Shown: positions 9,869 to 19,491 of the stretch, one piece after another
How positions within the stretch are numbered: position 1 is the first letter of the stretch
Layout: the number at the start of each line of letters is the position of its first letter
Origin: Cytophaga hutchinsonii ATCC 33406
GTDB taxonomy: Bacteria; Bacteroidota; Bacteroidia; Cytophagales; Cytophagaceae
Length of the DNA stretch: 64,000 nt
Reading direction: 5' to 3'
NCBI RefSeq assembly: GCF_000014145.1
Contig: NC_008255.1
Coordinates: 1,923,501 to 1,987,500 of the forward strand
Position numbers and translations under genes: made by a program
Notes under the pieces: model-generated
Told to the model about the DNA's origin: nothing
The model's input: the letters and a program-made list of their open reading frames with translations, nothing else
Database searches by the model: none

Positions 9869-9919
9869 AATTCATATCTTTTCTATTTTAAAAAATATCT
9901 TTAGCGCTATATTTTATTT

Positions 9920-10753
9920 ATGAGAAAAATTGTATCTGCCTTTTTATTATTTTCAGGTATATCATTTTTACATGCCCAAACACCTTTTGAGGGCACAATA
10001 AAATGGACACTTTCTATTAATATGCCTGGCACAAAAAACGGTAGTGTTGAATTAACAGCGAAGCAGCAGGCAGAACTTAAAGATGGGATTGCTCAATTGG
10101 AAAAACAATTGAATGATCCGAATATGAAAGCCGCTTTTGAAAGCAATCCTTCTCTGAAAGCCACGCTTGAAACACAATTACAGGCAATGAAATCCATGCA
10201 GGGCGCAAGCGGTGCAAACAGCCTGATGCCAAAAGGATGTTCCATTAAAACAAAAAATGGAAATTCATTAACAACCATTGATGGCGGAATGGCAAATACA
10301 GCGGGAGATATCTTATATATAAAATCTGTTGATAAAACATATAGTATTAAACATGCAGAAAAAACGTATAGCGTAATACCTGCTTCAACAAAAACAGCTA
10401 CCGAGCAATCTGCGGTCACTGTTACACCTACAACAGAAACAAAAAAAATACTCTCTTATACCTGCACAAAATACAATGTAACACTGATACACAATAATGT
10501 TACACATATCATGCAGATATGGGCAACAAAAGAGTTAAAGCAATATGATTCTAAATCATTTCATAGCGGTGGTCTGGGGCAGGATCAAACAGCTGAAGCA
10601 TTAAAAAAGATTGATGGTGTACCGTTACGCATTGAAGCATCTGAAAAGGGTGGTGAAATTATAATGGAAGTAGTACAAATTTCTCCTGAAAAACTTTCAG
10701 ATTATTTATTCATACTTCCTTCCGGTTATAAAGAAGTTCCTTACACAAAGTAA
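9920..10753 (+). CDS. DUF4412-like exported protein (copy 1)
   Basis: 277 residues with a signal peptide (MRKIVSAFLLFSGISFLHA, cut before Gln). The mature start 'PFEGTIKWTLSI', the charged helix at about 38-85, and the later 'YTCTKYNVTL...QIWATKELKQYD' and 'GVPLRIE' segments fit DUF4412-type proteins of Bacteroidota; function is unknown. The next gene is a paralogue with the same order of segments, separated by a terminator-like hairpin. Confidence 0.65.
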   Translation: MRKIVSAFLLFSGISFLHAQTPFEGTIKWTLSINMPGTKNGSVELTAKQQAELKDGIAQLEKQLNDPNMKAAFESNPSLKATLETQLQAMKSMQGASGANSLMPKGCSIKTKNGNSLTTIDGGMANTAGDILYIKSVDKTYSIKHAEKTYSVIPASTKTATEQSAVTVTPTTETKKILSYTCTKYNVTLIHNNVTHIMQIWATKELKQYDSKSFHSGGLGQDQTAEALKKIDGVPLRIEASEKGGEIIMEVVQISPEKLSDYLFILPSGYKEVPYTK

Positions 10754-10780
10754 TTTTATACGGTATATATTTCGCATCGT

Positions 10781-10807
10781 AAAAAACCAGACAAGTTCTG
10801 GTTTTTT
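10781..10807 (+). terminator. Terminator between the two DUF4412 paralogues
   Basis: Stem AAAACCAGA / TCTGGTTTT around a short loop, followed by T residues. It separates the two paralogous genes into different transcripts, at least in part. Confidence 0.7.
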
Positions 10808-10837
10808 CATATATTACATAGAGTAATTAAAAATAAA

Positions 10838-11698
10838 ATGAAATACCTGGGTGTTAGCTTTCTTTTAATAATGAATCTTGTGGCTCACGCACAAAACACA
10901 GAACCTTTTGAAGGCGTGATGAAATGGGCAATAACAGTAGATATTGTTGATTCAAAAGTTGCAGATTCTTACCAGACAGAAATACAATCAGAAGATAATT
11001 CAGAAGTGAATCAAGCTATCAAAGAGCTCGAACAACAGCTGAAAGATCCTGAAATGCAGGAGATGTTATTGGAAAATCCAACGATTAAAAACAGCATGCT
11101 GAAAAAGCTCCAGCAATTAAAAGCTGCACAGACAACTAATCAGGAGAACAGCACAAATTCAATTTTTCCGAGTGCATTATCTATTTTTTTAAAGAACAAT
11201 AATTCGTTTACAAAGATTGATGGCGGAAGTATGGTAAAACTAACCGGTAACATGCTTTATCTTAATACCAATAAAAATACTTATTTTATTAAAGACAAAA
11301 CCAGTACCTATTCGGTAATTAATGATACAGCAAGATTAAATACCAATGATTCATTGATTGCATTAATTGCAACTACTGATACAACCATGATTCTGGATTG
11401 TATTTGCATTAAATACATTCTTACAACAAAAGAAAATAATGAGATTAAAACCAGTTACATCTGGATAACCAATGATCTGCCTTCCATGAACAGCGCAGCA
11501 TTCAGATCACTGGGTTTTATGGATGGAAATCTGCACCATGAGGCATTCAAAGAAATGAAAGGCATTCCGATGCGTATTGAAATCTTTGAGAAAGGATTAA
11601 AAATGAATATGGAAGTTTCTGAAATATCTATGGAATTGGTAGCGGACACATATTTTACCATTCCTTCCAATTACCGTGAATCTCCCTTCGGCTTTTAA
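10838..11698 (+). CDS. DUF4412-like exported protein (copy 2)
   Basis: 286 residues, signal peptide MKYLGVSFLLIMNLVAHA. It shares with copy 1 the mature start 'PFEGVMKWAITV', a long charged helix ('ELEQQLKDPEMQEMLLENP' against 'QLEKQLNDPNMKAAFESNP'), 'KIDGG', 'YIWITNDLP' and 'GIPMRIEIFEKG', so the pair arose by tandem duplication and then diverged. Function unknown. pgeF starts 6 bases after its stop and is probably co-transcribed. Confidence 0.65.
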   Translation: MKYLGVSFLLIMNLVAHAQNTEPFEGVMKWAITVDIVDSKVADSYQTEIQSEDNSEVNQAIKELEQQLKDPEMQEMLLENPTIKNSMLKKLQQLKAAQTTNQENSTNSIFPSALSIFLKNNNSFTKIDGGSMVKLTGNMLYLNTNKNTYFIKDKTSTYSVINDTARLNTNDSLIALIATTDTTMILDCICIKYILTTKENNEIKTSYIWITNDLPSMNSAAFRSLGFMDGNLHHEAFKEMKGIPMRIEIFEKGLKMNMEVSEISMELVADTYFTIPSNYRESPFGF

Positions 11699-11704
11699 CG
11701 GATC

Positions 11705-12475
11705 ATGCAACAACTACTCATTGATCAGCAGCAGCATTGGCAATTCACTGTATTTAACGCATGGCCTTCAGTTAAACACATTGTTACCGGTAGAAATCCG
11801 CACATTCATCGCGGTAATATTGCTGGCTTAAATTATGGACTGAATGTTCCGGATGATCCGTTGGCTGTTGCTCAAAACAGAACTGAAATTGCGCAACTGC
11901 TACATGCGTCAGATGCCGCTGTTGTAATACCTTTTCAAACACACAGTAATAATATAGCTGTAATAGATGATTCAAATAAAGATCATATATTTGAAAACAC
12001 CGATGCATTAATTACAAATGTACCTGGTATTATTATCGGTACCTTATCTGCAGATTGTGTTCCTATACTTTTAGCTGATCCGGTTGCGCATGTAATAGCC
12101 AGCATTCATGCAGGATGGAAAGGTACCGTTTCGGAGATCGCTAAACATACCGTTCAACGTATGCAGAAAGATTTTAATTGCTTGCCTGAAAATATCCTGG
12201 CTGGTATAGGGCCTTCCATTTCAGCGGCATGTTATGAAGTTGGTGAAGAAGTTGCGATGCATTTTTCAGATTCCTGTAAATCAGATAGCAGTAACGGGAA
12301 AACATGTATTGATCTATGGAAAGCAAATCAGGCGCAATTAATTGAGGCCGGGCTGTTACCCGAACATATTGAAATTGCCGGCCGCTGTACATTCAGTAAT
12401 CCGGCTAATTTTTATTCTGCAAGAAGAGATGGTATACAGACAGGAAGGATGGGGTCGTTTATTTTATTTAATTAA
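11705..12475 (+). CDS. pgeF: Peptidoglycan editing factor (YfiH / multicopper-oxidase-like fold)
   Basis: 256 residues. Metal-site motifs of the family are visible: 'TLSADCVPILLADP', 'SIHAGWKGT', 'GIGPSISAACYEVG' and near the end 'FYSARRDG..TGRMGSFI'. Family members are zinc/copper-binding purine-nucleoside or UDP-MurNAc-L-Ser processing enzymes; in E. coli PgeF prevents misincorporation of L-Ser into peptidoglycan precursors. Cytoplasmic; no signal peptide. Follows the DUF4412 gene by 6 bases and converges with the next gene. Confidence 0.9.
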   Translation: MQQLLIDQQQHWQFTVFNAWPSVKHIVTGRNPHIHRGNIAGLNYGLNVPDDPLAVAQNRTEIAQLLHASDAAVVIPFQTHSNNIAVIDDSNKDHIFENTDALITNVPGIIIGTLSADCVPILLADPVAHVIASIHAGWKGTVSEIAKHTVQRMQKDFNCLPENILAGIGPSISAACYEVGEEVAMHFSDSCKSDSSNGKTCIDLWKANQAQLIEAGLLPEHIEIAGRCTFSNPANFYSARRDGIQTGRMGSFILFN

Positions 12476-12480
12476 TAATT

Positions 12481-14394
12481 TTAATTGCTTAACAATTCAT
12501 CCCATTTCACAACGCCGCCTTTTGATTTTGTTTTTAAATAATCATACGCTGCCTGAATCTTTTTTCTGAAGGCCCAGATCGTATTTTTATTTAAACCCAA
12601 CAGATCGGATAATTCTTCTAAGGTTTTTGATTTACCTGAACGGATGGTGTCGTAAACAATATAAAATGCCTTATCCATTGGAATACGAATACCATGAAAC
12701 AATGTATCCGCAGTAACACTTTCAACGTGCTTGCAGGAGGTACATTTACGGGTAAAAGGAGAGGTATGACTGATATACCTGTCATGTCCGCATCTCTTAC
12801 AGACAAAACCATTTTCCCACTTTATGTTTTCCAAGTAGCGCAGGCAAGCAGCTTCATCGGGAAAAAGTTCTTTGAATTTATCGGTGCTTAATTCCTCATC
12901 AGACAACCTGGCTTTTACTTCTTCCTGAACTTTTTGTTTTAACTGCCAGTTGTCAACATCCAGCTTAATATTCATTTGATTCAAGTCTTCAACCAGCTTG
13001 GATAAATTGGAATTGAAAATACTTAACTCATCTGTTTTTTTCTGCAGGTCCTGTGTGCGAATGGCGACTTTTGTTTCCAGTTCTTTATTTACACGGTCCA
13101 GAATAACCTCTTTCTCTTTTAACTCAGAGATCAGGGTATTTTTTAACGATTCATTTTCTTTTAACTGATTTATTGCCTGATACTGTAATAATTCCCGGTG
13201 ATGCCTTTCAATACGAATTCTGTCTCCCAATGCAATGGATAAAATTACTACTTCAATTAAAAATCCAAAGTTGAAACTGTATACAGTAAACAAGGTTACA
13301 GGCACCAGATCAAACATACGTAAAACAAAAATCACAAAACTAATAATGATCATTGTGTATGCAAGGATGAAAAAGCGTGCGTATTTTTCTCCTTTTAAAT
13401 AGATCTGAAAAGATACAAGGTAAATTAAAATAAAAGGAATCAGGTAGACAAATGGATAGAATACACGAGTACCGGAAACAAATTTTTCAACTACGTAGAA
13501 AATTATATACAGAAAATAAAAAATAATAATCAGGTAACTGAATTTGGAAGAAAACTGAGTAATCTTCAGGAAAGAATAGGAATAGATCATAAAAGCCGTA
13601 ACCAAAAGGGGAGGTGTACCTAACATAACCCAGCTGTTAATAACCGGCAAATTCGGCCAGATATATTGAAACCCAAGTCCATCCTCTGAAAAGGAGTTTA
13701 GGGCACAGCAAAGCGTATAAAATACATAAAACAGATATACCAAATCCTTTGTGTTAAAGTATAGGAATAGATTATAGATGGCCATTATAAGCAAAACACC
13801 ATAGAAAAATCCTAATAGAACATACTCCCTTAATGCATAGCCGCTAAAAAATGTAGTTTCCCGAACAAAAACCGATAGACTGGATGTATTGTTGGAATTA
13901 ATGACGGCATAAAAAGTTTCAATGGAATCTTTGGGAGTACGTACATTAAATACAAAGTTTTTATGATTAAACTCTTTATTTGAAAATGGGTAATCAAACC
14001 CGGAAGCTAATGTTTTCTCAAAAGAACCATCTGGTAGTTTTCTGTAAAAAATTATTTTGGAAATATGTGGATCCGGAAATTCTACGAGCCAGTTTTTAGT
14101 AGCATTGACATTTTTTAGCCTGAACATCAGCCAGTAATTCACATTTAATTTACTGGTATAAAAAGCATCTTTAGCAGTTTTTTTAAAAGCAGAATCGTAT
14201 TTTCCACTAATAATGTCTTGAAAAGAGAGGTTATTTGTTGTATCAATAAATGAATATACATCGGTAGACAAAAGTGATACATGATTAGTTGTGTCTATTA
14301 TCTTATAATCCTGCGCTTTTAAATCTACCTTTATTACAAATAAAACAAGGAAAAAAACTATAAAACGAACTGTGGTACTTAATTGATAAATCAC
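12481..14394 (-). CDS. 7TM-DISM receptor fused to a transposase-type zinc ribbon and HTH
   Basis: 637 residues. Signal peptide (about 1-27), an extracytoplasmic 7TMR-DISMED2-like beta domain (about 30-180), seven membrane helices (about 190-390; 'YVLLGFFYGVLLIMAIYNLFLYF' type start), a long coiled coil (about 395-510), then at 513-637 a zinc ribbon with Cys532-x2-Cys535 and Cys551-x2-Cys554 followed by a helix-turn-helix-like segment ('KTLEELSDLLGLNKNTIWAF'). The last part matches the N-terminal zinc ribbon/HTH of IS1595/ISXO2-type transposases but no DDE catalytic domain follows. The layout suggests a one-component membrane sensor that touches DNA directly. Ligand and target are unknown. Stop is 5 bases from the convergent pgeF stop. 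Confidence 0.75.
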   Translation of the reverse strand: MIYQLSTTVRFIVFFLVLFVIKVDLKAQDYKIIDTTNHVSLLSTDVYSFIDTTNNLSFQDIISGKYDSAFKKTAKDAFYTSKLNVNYWLMFRLKNVNATKNWLVEFPDPHISKIIFYRKLPDGSFEKTLASGFDYPFSNKEFNHKNFVFNVRTPKDSIETFYAVINSNNTSSLSVFVRETTFFSGYALREYVLLGFFYGVLLIMAIYNLFLYFNTKDLVYLFYVFYTLCCALNSFSEDGLGFQYIWPNLPVINSWVMLGTPPLLVTAFMIYSYSFLKITQFSSKFSYLIIIFYFLYIIFYVVEKFVSGTRVFYPFVYLIPFILIYLVSFQIYLKGEKYARFFILAYTMIIISFVIFVLRMFDLVPVTLFTVYSFNFGFLIEVVILSIALGDRIRIERHHRELLQYQAINQLKENESLKNTLISELKEKEVILDRVNKELETKVAIRTQDLQKKTDELSIFNSNLSKLVEDLNQMNIKLDVDNWQLKQKVQEEVKARLSDEELSTDKFKELFPDEAACLRYLENIKWENGFVCKRCGHDRYISHTSPFTRKCTSCKHVESVTADTLFHGIRIPMDKAFYIVYDTIRSGKSKTLEELSDLLGLNKNTIWAFRKKIQAAYDYLKTKSKGGVVKWDELLSN

Positions 14395-14549
14395 GATTTT
14401 GTATTATGTAAATGTGTTGATATTCAGATAATAAATGTGGTACTAAAATAGTATATTGATTTAAAGAAAACAATCCAAAATTACTTTTTTTTTGCTTTTT
14501 ATCCCCAAAAATGGAACACCTTTCCCTGCAAAACAGTATTATTGTTTAA

Positions 14550-17114
14550 ATGACAAAAAATATGAAAAAAATAGGTTTATTTATTTCAATAGTGTTTAGT
14601 TCACTGCTTGCAAATGCGCAAACGGGCACCGGAGATGATTTCGATAGAGCCGGAACGGGAACGACGGGCATGGATGCCGGAGCTGCCTGGGTACAAACCG
14701 GAACTGCCGATGAGCAATATAAACTTTATTTATATGGAAATGAATTGGTTGTACAATGCAAAGACGGTGGATTAAATTATATCGGATTTGGGTACCAGTT
14801 TTCACCAATAGATATTATGGATGCACCATTGGTTTCTGTAAAAATTAAATCTTCCTATGGTTATGTAATGCGCGTTGATCTTATTGACGCAAACGGCCGC
14901 AGAACAAACCAGATAGATACAAAACAAACGATTAAATCTGATGGTAAATACAATGATTATTTATTTGATTTTACAGGCCGGTTTTATCAGCAATACGGAA
15001 CCAATAACGGTCCGGTAGATGCTACTCAGATTGTACGTATGGAATTTATTACAGATCCTAAAGGCAATTTAGGCGTTGGTCAGGGTTTTAACAAAAACTT
15101 TACCATGGATAGTGTAATGATTGGTACAAGAGCAAAATCAACCATTGTTACAGGAGCAAGAGGTATTAAATTAAATCAGATTGGTTTCTTTAAAGAAGGC
15201 CAGAAAAAAGCAGTTATCAATGGAGCATCCGCTGCAACATTTACAATAGTAAACGAAGCAAACACCGTTGTATATTCCGGAAATCTTTCAGCAACAGCAA
15301 CATGGACGTATTCAGGAGAATCTGTACGTATAGCGGACTTCAGTAATTTTAAGACACCTGGAAAATATCGATTAATGGCACCGGGAATACCAAATGCATC
15401 CTATCCATTTGTTATTTCTAATACCCCGTTAAGCGCAATTTCTAAAGCCAGTGTTAAAGGATTTTATTATCAGCGTGCATCAACGGCATTGCCTGCAACA
15501 TATGCGGGTATTTGGTCAAGAGCTGCCGGGCATCCGGATAATCAAGTAGAAATTCACAACTCGGCTGTTTCACCAGGAAGAGCTGCGGGATCTAAAATTT
15601 CTTCTCCACGAGGTTGGTACGATGCAGGTGACTACAATAAATACATTGTAAATTCAGGTATTTCAACATACACGCTATTGGCTGCATATGAGCATTTTTC
15701 AACCTACTATGATACACTTAATTTAAATATTCCCGAAAGTGCAAACTCCGTACCGGACGTTCTGGATGAGGCATTGTATAACATTCGCTGGATGTTAACC
15801 ATGCAGGATCCATATGATGGCGGCGTGTATCATAAATTAACAAATGCTAATTTTGATGGGGACATTATGCCAAGTGCTGCTACTCAAAAAAGATATGTTG
15901 TACAGAAAAGCACTGGAGCAACATTAGATTTTGCAGCAGTTATGGCGCAGTCTGCCCGCATTTATTCTAAATTTCCAACACAATTACCCGGGCTGGCAGA
16001 TTCTTGCATAAAAGCTGCTAAAAAAGCATATGATTGGGCAATTCTAAACCCAAATATTTTCTACGTACAGGAAAACTTAACGAGTCCTGCTATTACAACA
16101 GGTACGTATGATGACTGGAGTTTTGCGGATGAACAAAGCTGGGCGGCAGCAGAATTATTTACTACAACATTATCCTCTGAATATTACAACGATATTAATT
16201 TATCTTCCGGCGCAAGCATACCAGGCTGGCAGAATGTATACACGCTGGGTTTAATTTCCATGGCGCATAATCGTGTTGTATTAGGAGACAATTCAGATTC
16301 AACATTTATTAAAAATAAAATTGTAACCTTAGCAAATGTTTATAGAGATCATTTTGCTACAGGATCTGCATATGGTATAGCAATGGGCGCTAACGGAGGT
16401 TTTGGATGGGGAAGTAATTCTCAGGCAGCTAACCAATCTATGATTTTAATTCAGGCATTTAACTACACAAAAGACAGTTCTTATTTAAAAGCAGCGGTGT
16501 CAAATGTAGATTACATCTTAGGTAGAAATGGTGTGAATTATTGTTTTGTAACAGGTTCAGGAAGCCTTGGCGCAAACAGACCACATCATAGAGTGTCACA
16601 GGCAGATGGTATTGCACCAGCTGTACCGGGCTTATTGGTAGGCGGGCCGAATTCAGGTCAGCAGGATAATTGCCCTGGGTATCCATCTTCACAACCTGCC
16701 TTATCTTATGTAGACAGTGAATGTAGTTATTCAACAAATGAAATTGCTATTAACTGGAATGCACCGCTTGCTTATATTACTGGTGCGATACAAAGTATCT
16801 ATGCAGGTATTGAACCCAGCAAACGTGATTACACCGTTGATACACCTACATCAACCAGAGATGCTATATTAAAAAATACATTCATTAATATTTATCCTAA
16901 TCCGGCAGCATCAAGCATAACGGTTGTAAAACCGTTTGAGATAACTGCCAAACCTATTATTCTTGATCTTAACGGCAGAGAATATCCTGTAACCGGAGAC
17001 TGGTCAACAACTGACATTCAACTTAATTTATCTGATTTGAAAGCAGGTATGTATCTTATCCGTTTACAAGGAGAGAATGGTGCAGCCGTTCAGAAATTCA
17101 CTGTAATTAAGTAA
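14550..17114 (+). CDS. Glycoside hydrolase family 9 cellulase with T9SS tail
   Basis: 854 residues (a second ATG at 14562 is an equally good start). Signal peptide to about residue 24; a beta-rich module at about 28-195 that looks like a carbohydrate-binding-type fold; the CelD N-terminal Ig-like domain (about 205-290); the GH9 (alpha/alpha)6 domain (about 295-755) with the WYDAGDYNKY nucleophile/base motif (Asp358, Asp361), 'RPHHR' and the acid Glu731 in 'NEIAINWN'; then a T9SS type A sorting domain (from 'NIYPNPAASS'). It should cut beta-1,4-glucan as an endo- or processive glucanase, exported and probably cell-bound. The downstream sugar transporter is a natural partner. Confidence 0.95.
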   Translation: MTKNMKKIGLFISIVFSSLLANAQTGTGDDFDRAGTGTTGMDAGAAWVQTGTADEQYKLYLYGNELVVQCKDGGLNYIGFGYQFSPIDIMDAPLVSVKIKSSYGYVMRVDLIDANGRRTNQIDTKQTIKSDGKYNDYLFDFTGRFYQQYGTNNGPVDATQIVRMEFITDPKGNLGVGQGFNKNFTMDSVMIGTRAKSTIVTGARGIKLNQIGFFKEGQKKAVINGASAATFTIVNEANTVVYSGNLSATATWTYSGESVRIADFSNFKTPGKYRLMAPGIPNASYPFVISNTPLSAISKASVKGFYYQRASTALPATYAGIWSRAAGHPDNQVEIHNSAVSPGRAAGSKISSPRGWYDAGDYNKYIVNSGISTYTLLAAYEHFSTYYDTLNLNIPESANSVPDVLDEALYNIRWMLTMQDPYDGGVYHKLTNANFDGDIMPSAATQKRYVVQKSTGATLDFAAVMAQSARIYSKFPTQLPGLADSCIKAAKKAYDWAILNPNIFYVQENLTSPAITTGTYDDWSFADEQSWAAAELFTTTLSSEYYNDINLSSGASIPGWQNVYTLGLISMAHNRVVLGDNSDSTFIKNKIVTLANVYRDHFATGSAYGIAMGANGGFGWGSNSQAANQSMILIQAFNYTKDSSYLKAAVSNVDYILGRNGVNYCFVTGSGSLGANRPHHRVSQADGIAPAVPGLLVGGPNSGQQDNCPGYPSSQPALSYVDSECSYSTNEIAINWNAPLAYITGAIQSIYAGIEPSKRDYTVDTPTSTRDAILKNTFINIYPNPAASSITVVKPFEITAKPIILDLNGREYPVTGDWSTTDIQLNLSDLKAGMYLIRLQGENGAAVQKFTVIK

Positions 17115-17132
17115 TTGATTTAACATATGTAT

Positions 17133-17165
17133 AAAAAGTCCCGCCTGTAGCGGGACTTTTTTTTT
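17133..17165 (+). terminator. Terminator after the GH9 gene
   Basis: Stem AAAAGTCCCGC / GCGGGACTTTT with a 5-base loop and a long T run, 20 bases past the stop. Confidence 0.9.
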
Positions 17166-17195
17166 ACCCGAATTTTAAGATAAAACATCTGATGT

Positions 17196-17226
17196 TTTGT
17201 TGTTAGCCTTCAGTAGCCTATCTTCG
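17196..17226 (+). promoter_or_regulatory. Promoter of the sugar transporter
   Basis: TTTG (17196-17199), 19 bases, TATCTTCG (17219-17226), one base off TAnnTTTG. It would start RNA near 17231, which supports the ATG at 17260 as the gene start because an upstream TTG at 17197 lies inside the -33 element. Confidence 0.5.
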
Positions 17227-17259
17227 GAAATTATATTTAAAACTAAACAGTTAACTTTT

Positions 17260-18636
17260 ATGGCAGGTGGTAATGCTCCAGTAAATTATTCATCCAGTTC
17301 TCCGCTCGATCCAAATACAAAGTATACGTCTGCCATTGCGTTAATGGCAACACTATTCTTTATCATTGGTTTTATAACCGTACTGAATGATGTACTTATT
17401 CCAATTATGAAAAACGTCTTTGTATTTAAAGACAATGAAAATTGGAAATTACTGTTAATTCAATTCAGTTTCTTTATGGCATATGGCTTATTATCTATTC
17501 CGGGAGGAAATCTGATAAAACGTATTGGTTATAAAAAAGGAACAATCTGTTCATTATTCATTGTTGCATTTGGTTTATTATTATTCTATCCGGCTTCAGA
17601 ATATGCTTCATACGGTTTGTTCTTATTAGCTTTATTTATTGTGGGAAGTGGATTCGCCATTCTTCAGGTTGCAATCAATCCCTACCTGATTGCGTTAGGT
17701 TCTCCGGAAACAGGAGCCGCGCGACTAAATTTGGGTGGTGCACTAAACTCAACGGCAACAGCTATCGGCCCAATTTTCGGTTCATTCTATTTACTTAATG
17801 AATGTTTAATGTCTGAAACCGAAACGCTTTCTACAACACGAACATTATATGTTGCCATTGCTCTATTGATTATTACCATTGCAACATTGATGATCTTTAT
17901 GAAGCTTCCGAAACTTTCTATTGAAAATGATAAAGATGAAGTACTTTCAGGAAGCATTTTTGAATTCAGTCATTTGATATTTGGTGCAGGCGCAATCTTC
18001 TTTTACGTAGGTGCGGAAGTTGTAATCGGGAGCTTATTGGTGGTGTACTTAAAGTCAGACATCATGGGTAATATTCCTGAAAAATTTGCAGCCAGCTTAG
18101 TTGCCTATTACTGGGCAGGTGCTATGATCGGCCGATTTATGGGAAGCAAAATCACGCAAAAAATATCACCCAATAAAGCATTATCCTTTGTAGCTGTTGT
18201 TGCATTTGCACTGATTTTTTTAAGTATGACAGATTTTATGATTTCGAATTCTGTAACCGTTCCGGTAATAAATATGGGAGAAGATTGCAGCACATTGGAA
18301 TTTTATTTCAACTTTAAATCATTAACCGTTCCGCTGGCAGCAATCTGTTTAATATTAATAGGTTTATTTAACGCGATTATGTGGCCAAGCATCTTCTCCT
18401 TGGGTATTGCGCGATTAGGTAAATATACAAGTAAAGGGTCTGGCTTAATGGTAACCATGGTAGCTGGCGGTGCATTGGTATCGTTGTTGCAAGGTATCTT
18501 AGCAGATCAGGTTGGTTACAGATACAGCTTTACCTTATGCCTGGTATGTTATGCTTATATCATCTTCTTTGCAATGAAAGGATATAAACCACATAAGGTT
18601 GCAGATAACGAGACGGGAGAAATTCTGTCTGCTTAA
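17260..18636 (+). CDS. Sugar:H+ symporter, FucP/GluP-type major facilitator
   Basis: 458 residues from ATG 17260, with about 12 membrane helices. Family signatures: 'FIIGFITVLNDVLIPIMKNVF' in helix 1, 'GYKKGTICSL', 'QVAINPYLIALGSPETGAARLNLGGALNSTATAIGPIFG' region in helices 4-5 and 'LFNAIMWPSIFSLGIARLGKYT' in helix 10. FucP-family carriers import fucose, glucose or galactose; the exact sugar cannot be read from sequence. Sitting just behind a GH9 cellulase, glucose uptake after cellulose breakdown is a plausible job. It has its own promoter and terminator. Confidence 0.9.
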   Translation: MAGGNAPVNYSSSSPLDPNTKYTSAIALMATLFFIIGFITVLNDVLIPIMKNVFVFKDNENWKLLLIQFSFFMAYGLLSIPGGNLIKRIGYKKGTICSLFIVAFGLLLFYPASEYASYGLFLLALFIVGSGFAILQVAINPYLIALGSPETGAARLNLGGALNSTATAIGPIFGSFYLLNECLMSETETLSTTRTLYVAIALLIITIATLMIFMKLPKLSIENDKDEVLSGSIFEFSHLIFGAGAIFFYVGAEVVIGSLLVVYLKSDIMGNIPEKFAASLVAYYWAGAMIGRFMGSKITQKISPNKALSFVAVVAFALIFLSMTDFMISNSVTVPVINMGEDCSTLEFYFNFKSLTVPLAAICLILIGLFNAIMWPSIFSLGIARLGKYTSKGSGLMVTMVAGGALVSLLQGILADQVGYRYSFTLCLVCYAYIIFFAMKGYKPHKVADNETGEILSA

Positions 18637-18651
18637 TACATTGATTTCCAT

Positions 18652-18692
18652 AAAAAAAAATCCCACGGTATAAATGCTGTGGGATTTTTTTT
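18652..18692 (+). terminator. Terminator after the sugar transporter
   Basis: Stem of A9-TCCCAC paired with GTGGGA-T9 around a short loop; symmetrical, so it could stop RNA from either side. Confidence 0.85.
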
Positions 18693-18748
18693 ATGGGTAA
18701 AAACGTTGATTAAAAGAATACGTACATTTCAACTACAGCCATCATTTC

Positions 18749-18779
18749 TTGTAAGCATAGGCAGATTGTAGTATCTTTA
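18749..18779 (+). promoter_or_regulatory. Promoter of the NlpC/P60 gene
   Basis: TTG (18749-18751), 20 bases, TATCTTTA (18772-18779). Transcription would begin about 13-15 bases before the ATG at 18799. Confidence 0.55.
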
Positions 18780-18798
18780 AAATTATTTATAACAACAC

Positions 18799-19359
18799 AT
18801 GCGTTTGAAAGTCATCTCACTATTCGTTTTTGCAGCTTTATTTTTTGCCGGTTTTACAACCGAAATGAATTCTGATGGATTTCAGCAAGTGCTTGACAAT
18901 ACAAGCAATCCAACAGTTAAGAATCAGCTGGAACGTTTTCAGAAAGGCGGTATTGAAAAAACCGTTGACACCTCAGAATATTCTGCCAATGAGGTTATCG
19001 CTTATGCAAAAACATTTATCGGTACGCCGCACGTAATGGGAGGTGTAAGTAAAAAAGGAGTAGATTGCTCGGGTCTTATTATGGTAGCACATAAACAGGC
19101 TGGGGTTATATTGCCGCATTCTTCGCATGAACAAGGTAGATACGGAACCGTTATACCCAATGTAGATTCGCTGAAAAAAGGAGATCTGTTATTTTATTAC
19201 AGCTCTTACAGCAGTAGTAATTTTATCACGCATGTGGGAATCTATCTGGGCGACGGCACCTTTATTCATGCTTCAAACCGCAGCGGTGTGATCATTACAA
19301 ATACCTCAGACAGCTACTGGAAGGAAAAATACCTTTTTGCTACCCGTTTCAAAAATTAG
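18799..19359 (+). CDS. NlpC/P60-family cell-wall hydrolase
   Basis: 186 residues. N-terminal signal peptide (about 1-21), a short linker, then the NlpC/P60 cysteine-peptidase domain with the catalytic Cys90 in VDCSG, His145 in 'THVGIYLGDG' and the third polar residue His157 in 'FIHASN'. Such enzymes cut the D-Glu/diamino-acid bond in peptidoglycan stem peptides, in the periplasm. Monocistronic: own promoter and a downstream gap of about 130 bases. The dipeptides it could release fit the dipeptide epimerase found at 36.6 kb, although the two are not linked in one operon. Confidence 0.92.
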   Translation: MRLKVISLFVFAALFFAGFTTEMNSDGFQQVLDNTSNPTVKNQLERFQKGGIEKTVDTSEYSANEVIAYAKTFIGTPHVMGGVSKKGVDCSGLIMVAHKQAGVILPHSSHEQGRYGTVIPNVDSLKKGDLLFYYSSYSSSNFITHVGIYLGDGTFIHASNRSGVIITNTSDSYWKEKYLFATRFKN

Positions 19360-19491
19360 CAAGCAGTATTTTTAAGGCAAATCGCCATGTAATCCTTTAT
19401 CTAAGCGTAGTTTATGGCTAAAAGCAACTAAAACTGTTGATATTTTACTATATTTACTAGTAGACAAGTAAAACAATTTAACACTACGTCA

